From: Cladorhizidae sp. MBARI D1340-BT2
Taxonomy: Eukaryota; Porifera; Demospongiae; Poecilosclerida; Cladorhizidae
Direction of reading: 5' to 3'
Length of the DNA: 64,000 nucleotides
Assembly (NCBI GenBank): GCA_028752905.1
Contig: JAQNBH010000004.1
Span: 7,171,173 to 7,235,172 of the forward strand
The notes beneath the pieces are model-generated. The model saw only the letters and a program-made list of their open reading frames with translations. It ran no database searches and was not told the DNA's origin. The position numbers and the translations under genes were made by a program. Numbering within the stretch: position 1 is the first letter of the stretch; every line of letters starts with the position of its first letter. Shown piece by piece: positions 60,944 through 64,000 of the stretch.

Positions 60944-63650
60944 GCAGAGGAACGTAAGCAAAGGCGACTTGAAGGTGAGCTTCATCGTGATGATCAAAGA
61001 ACCAGTTTAATCTAAGTTTTTTCAATACAGTGGAATACCGGAGCGCTCTGCTGAATGGCGTGTGTGATGTGACATACACTTCTGTGATGGTATTGGGTTG
61101 TGGTGGTGTGGGGAAGACCAGCCTCTTGTGTGGACTGAAGAATCAGCCACGTCCCGAAATAGCTAACAGCACTCTCATGGCAGATCTTGCCACTGTCAAA
61201 TCTGTACTAATCGACAGGACACCAGCAGCAACATGGATAAGTGCTGGTCAACAAAAATATTGGTCTGATATGACTGATGAAGACGAGTACGATGAAATGG
61301 CTCTACTTATACGCCAAATTCATTGCTCTCAACCTGAGAGAACATCTTTTACTTCAAGAAGTCTACAAGGCACTGACACTGCAATGTTTCTCCATCCTGA
61401 CGTTAAAGGCATTGTTGATAAAGTTTTGGCTCGTGCCCTTACAATTCCACCAGCACGGAAAGCATCTGACACCTGGATGCGTGTATGGGACTGTGGTGGC
61501 CAGCACATTTTCCGCAATATTTTGCCTGCTTTTCTCACCTCAAAAACAATGTTTTTGCTGATCTTTGATGCAAGGCAGGACTTGAATGCTCTGTGCATGT
61601 CGGTCTCAAATTGCCATGGTATACCCACTGATCATGTGGAGTATGTTACCAATCTACAACTCCTGCAGCAGTGGATGGCAATCATATACTCCACTATGAT
61701 GAAAGGTGATCACTTTTCTATCAAAAAAGCTCTTGACAGAGATAGCAATACTCGTTGTGTCGAGCAATCTACCTCAAGAGAATCTATGATTGACCTCCAT
61801 CAATCTGTTCCAGAAGTATCGAGCAATAGTTCTGAAAAAGTGCTTTCCATGCATTCCCGCATTTTACCTATAGGCACACATGGAGATGATCCCAGTGTGC
61901 AAAAAAATGCTAAGCAAATCCTTGGTAGTGTTTCTCAAGCATGCAAGGGGAAAGCCTATGCTGAAATAGTCGATAAGGGTGTCATTGTGGACAACACAAC
62001 AGCAGGTGCGGGAGCAAAAGAAGATCGCAAATATGGCAGTGTCAGAGAGTGGGTCAGTTCCTTTGCTAAAGGGAATAGTATCCCCACTCCGATAGCCTGG
62101 GCCTTGTATCGGAAAGTATTGAATGAACTGTCGAAATGCAAGCCTATAGTATCTATGGAAGTAGTTGAAGACATTGCTCGTGCTTGTTCCATTCCTGTGA
62201 AGACTGTTGGCAGTGTTCTTCACTTCTATCACAGTCTCGGTGTACATTTCCATTATGCACACATTGCCAGTCTTTCTCGTCGTGTCATTGCTAATCCGCA
62301 GTGGCTAGTCAAGATCATTGCTGCTCTTTTTCCCTTGGAAGGTTTCGAAGAAGAAAATATATCACCAGCTTTGTGGGCATTGCTTCGTGAAAGTGGAATT
62401 CTTGTACAGCCTTTGTTCAATCAAATTTTGAGCAGGCAGAAGTTTCTTCAACCAGAAGCTATTCTTGATTTGTTGGAGGACTTTCTCTTCATAGCACAGA
62501 TTCACACTTGCTCCAATGTGCATCGTATTCCTGGTCGGGAGTATTTTGTTCCGGCTATGCTGAAGCGAAGCACAGCTATCAACAAAAAGAAAGACCAAGC
62601 ACAAGCAGCCTCCAAAGGTGCTGTGAAGCAAGCTGGAACATGCATGCCAGCATCTCTTCACTTGATATTCAGCACTGACTTCCTACCCCCTGGTTTCTTC
62701 ACCCGTTTTGCTGCTCTTCTCTCTAAAGATGCTAATTGTGAAGTCTGCTTTGATCAAATATGCTCAAACAAAATTTGTTATGCATATGGCAAATGTAACC
62801 ACCGCATTGACCAAGTGGTGATTACTGAGGAGATTAAAAGTCTGCGGATTGACGTCAAGCGTGTCAAGCCACGTAAATACAAATACCCCTCATTGCTCCG
62901 CACTTGTCAAGAAATAGTCAAGCTACTTAAATCCTGTTCGACTGAAGTACTTGAATGGCTACCAGGTATTAGCACGAAGTTAGCATTCCAATGTTTGGAG
63001 TGCAGCAATGAAGATCCTGAACACTTCATTGAATTGCCTTCTGGTCCTCTTTTCTCTGAGCAAGCTCTTACATGCCAGAAGAGCGAATGCTGTGATCTGA
63101 GTTCTAACCAGGAGTGTTGGCTTGATCTTCAATCTGTAAGACACTATTTTTACCATCTTGTAATTATTACAATAATACTTTTTCTCAAACATGTAGAAAC
63201 CTGCTGCCTTATCAGAGGATGCAATGTTAGTAGTTGCAAACGATGTCGACAAAAGTCCCGGCAAACTAGAGCAGCTAGCTGCAGCTCTAGAAATGTCCAG
63301 TCATCTGCCAGATGTAGACTCTTGGACTTTGCTTGGTCGCTGGAAAATAGAAATGGAGCAATTGAATGTTCCCCTTCGAGCTCACCTCATTTATCACCTC
63401 AAGTCTATAGGCATGGACTCTACCATTCAGAAGTAAGTAAGGGATTGATATGTAATAACTAAATTATGGGTTATGTATGAGATTATTATATAATATATTC
63501 ATTGTGCATTATATATTGCAATGATGTGTTTACTATAGGTTGAGATATGACTATTCTGATGATGGAGAAAAAATCCATCTTTCAGAGAGCTCTCAGACTA
63601 TCACCGGTCCGAATGAGGACTTGATTGGATATGAAGCAAAATATGGTTAG
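60944..63650 (+). CDS. Roc-COR GTPase with C-terminal Death-like domain (5' end not found)
   Basis: Four exons can be joined: 60944-60974, 61031-63135, 63197-63432 and 63539-63650, giving 827 residues plus TAG. All introns are GT-AG (56, 61 and 106 bp), and the frame is kept across each. Residues numbered from 60944: a basic lead (AEERKQRRLE); P-loop GCGGVGKTS at 33-41; switch-type motif DCGGQ at 164-168; GTHGD at 292-296 as the base-recognition motif; together a Roc GTPase. A COR domain fits about 350-530. A Cys-rich segment follows at about 575-610, and a helical Death-like domain at about 735-800 (LLGRWKIEMEQLNVPLRAHL). Known: Roc and COR occur together in ROCO proteins; COR mediates dimerisation, and Death domains recruit signalling partners in cell death and immunity. 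Reading straight through the second intron gives a false longer frame ending at 63462. Earlier exons, perhaps encoding ankyrin or leucine-rich repeats as in relatives, are not visible. Confidence 0.85.
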
Positions 63651-64000
63651 CAGCCATACTATATAAGACTGCTGTCCAGACATTTATTTCTGTCTATGGA
63701 TAATATGGATATCTGGGAGGTGATGGCCACAAGCATGCAAGGCATGATTTTGTTTCTGCTCATGTCTGTTTGTGCCTTCTCTGACTGTCTGTCTGTATGT
63801 GTCTATTAACAAAATACCTCTTGGAGGATCATTACCAAACTTGGTAGGCAGATTATTCATCATTAGATTTTAAAGAGTCATTGTCAACGGGGAGGGTCTG
63901 TGTCCTATAATGCCACTTTTCACAAGTAACATCTATAGAGACTTGTTTCAAATTGTATGATTAAGACTAATGTCTTTTTTACATGTTGCCCATTGGCCAT
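63651..64000 (+). other. 3' flank of the Roc-COR gene
   Basis: No coding sequence seen. A good polyadenylation signal is not obvious in the first 200 bases. Confidence 0.5.

Noticed and set aside
61030..63462. Single uninterrupted 810-codon reading of the Roc-COR gene
   Set aside because: Two introns with good GT-AG borders lie in it; splicing restores the Death-like domain and a better C-terminus, and 61030 is GTG next to an acceptor, not a start.

Overview
The window looks like nuclear DNA of an invertebrate metazoan. It is AT-rich, has very little open coding sequence, short introns with GT-AG borders (61, 56 and 106 bp in the one intact gene), many DNA transposons, and a Roc-COR-Death protein gene of a kind known from sponges, cnidarians and other invertebrates. 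A sponge-like genome is my best guess, but this is inference; nothing here identifies the species.

Layout. Positions 1-53,000 are a repeat-rich locus built from a few kilobase-scale modules duplicated in tandem and shuffled. Into these modules are inserted at least nine TTAA-flanked piggyBac-like elements of four families: A (203-3118, 15960-18867, truncated 54117-55425), B (3598-4749, 6511-7642, 22040-23178), C (37539-38493, 52115-53027) and D (44273-46794). All transposase genes seen are broken or internally deleted. Several insertions have a precise uninserted paralogue elsewhere in the window. Five short MITE-like elements with CAGGGCTG-type ends, a 23-bp minisatellite and long G or C runs add to the repeats. 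Positions 30,185-48,170 are about four tandem copies of one roughly 4-kb module. Positions 53,030-60,900 hold the truncated piggyBac copy, a decayed tyrosine-recombinase (DIRS-type) retroelement on the minus strand and a foldback sequence. Positions 60,944-63,650 hold the only convincing intact host gene, encoding a Roc-COR GTPase with a C-terminal Death-like domain.

Most unusual signal. Ten short arrays of a roughly 120-bp tandem unit lie through 5.3-43.8 kb. Each unit carries a box reading TAG, three bases, GTGAGT: a splice-acceptor-like end, three bases, then a strong splice-donor-like start. The flanks are nearly identical from copy to copy, but the three central bases are hypervariable: 20 boxes with an intact donor carry 13 different triplets, always ending in G or T and never a stop codon. 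Sixteen boxes whose donor has decayed are frozen by position class (TGG, GCG or TTT). In the four most recent module copies the flanks differ by only a few bases while the triplets at each site all differ. This is either a set of single-codon (3-nt) microexons under diversification, or a site at which three bases are specifically rewritten. I know of no named system that matches it.
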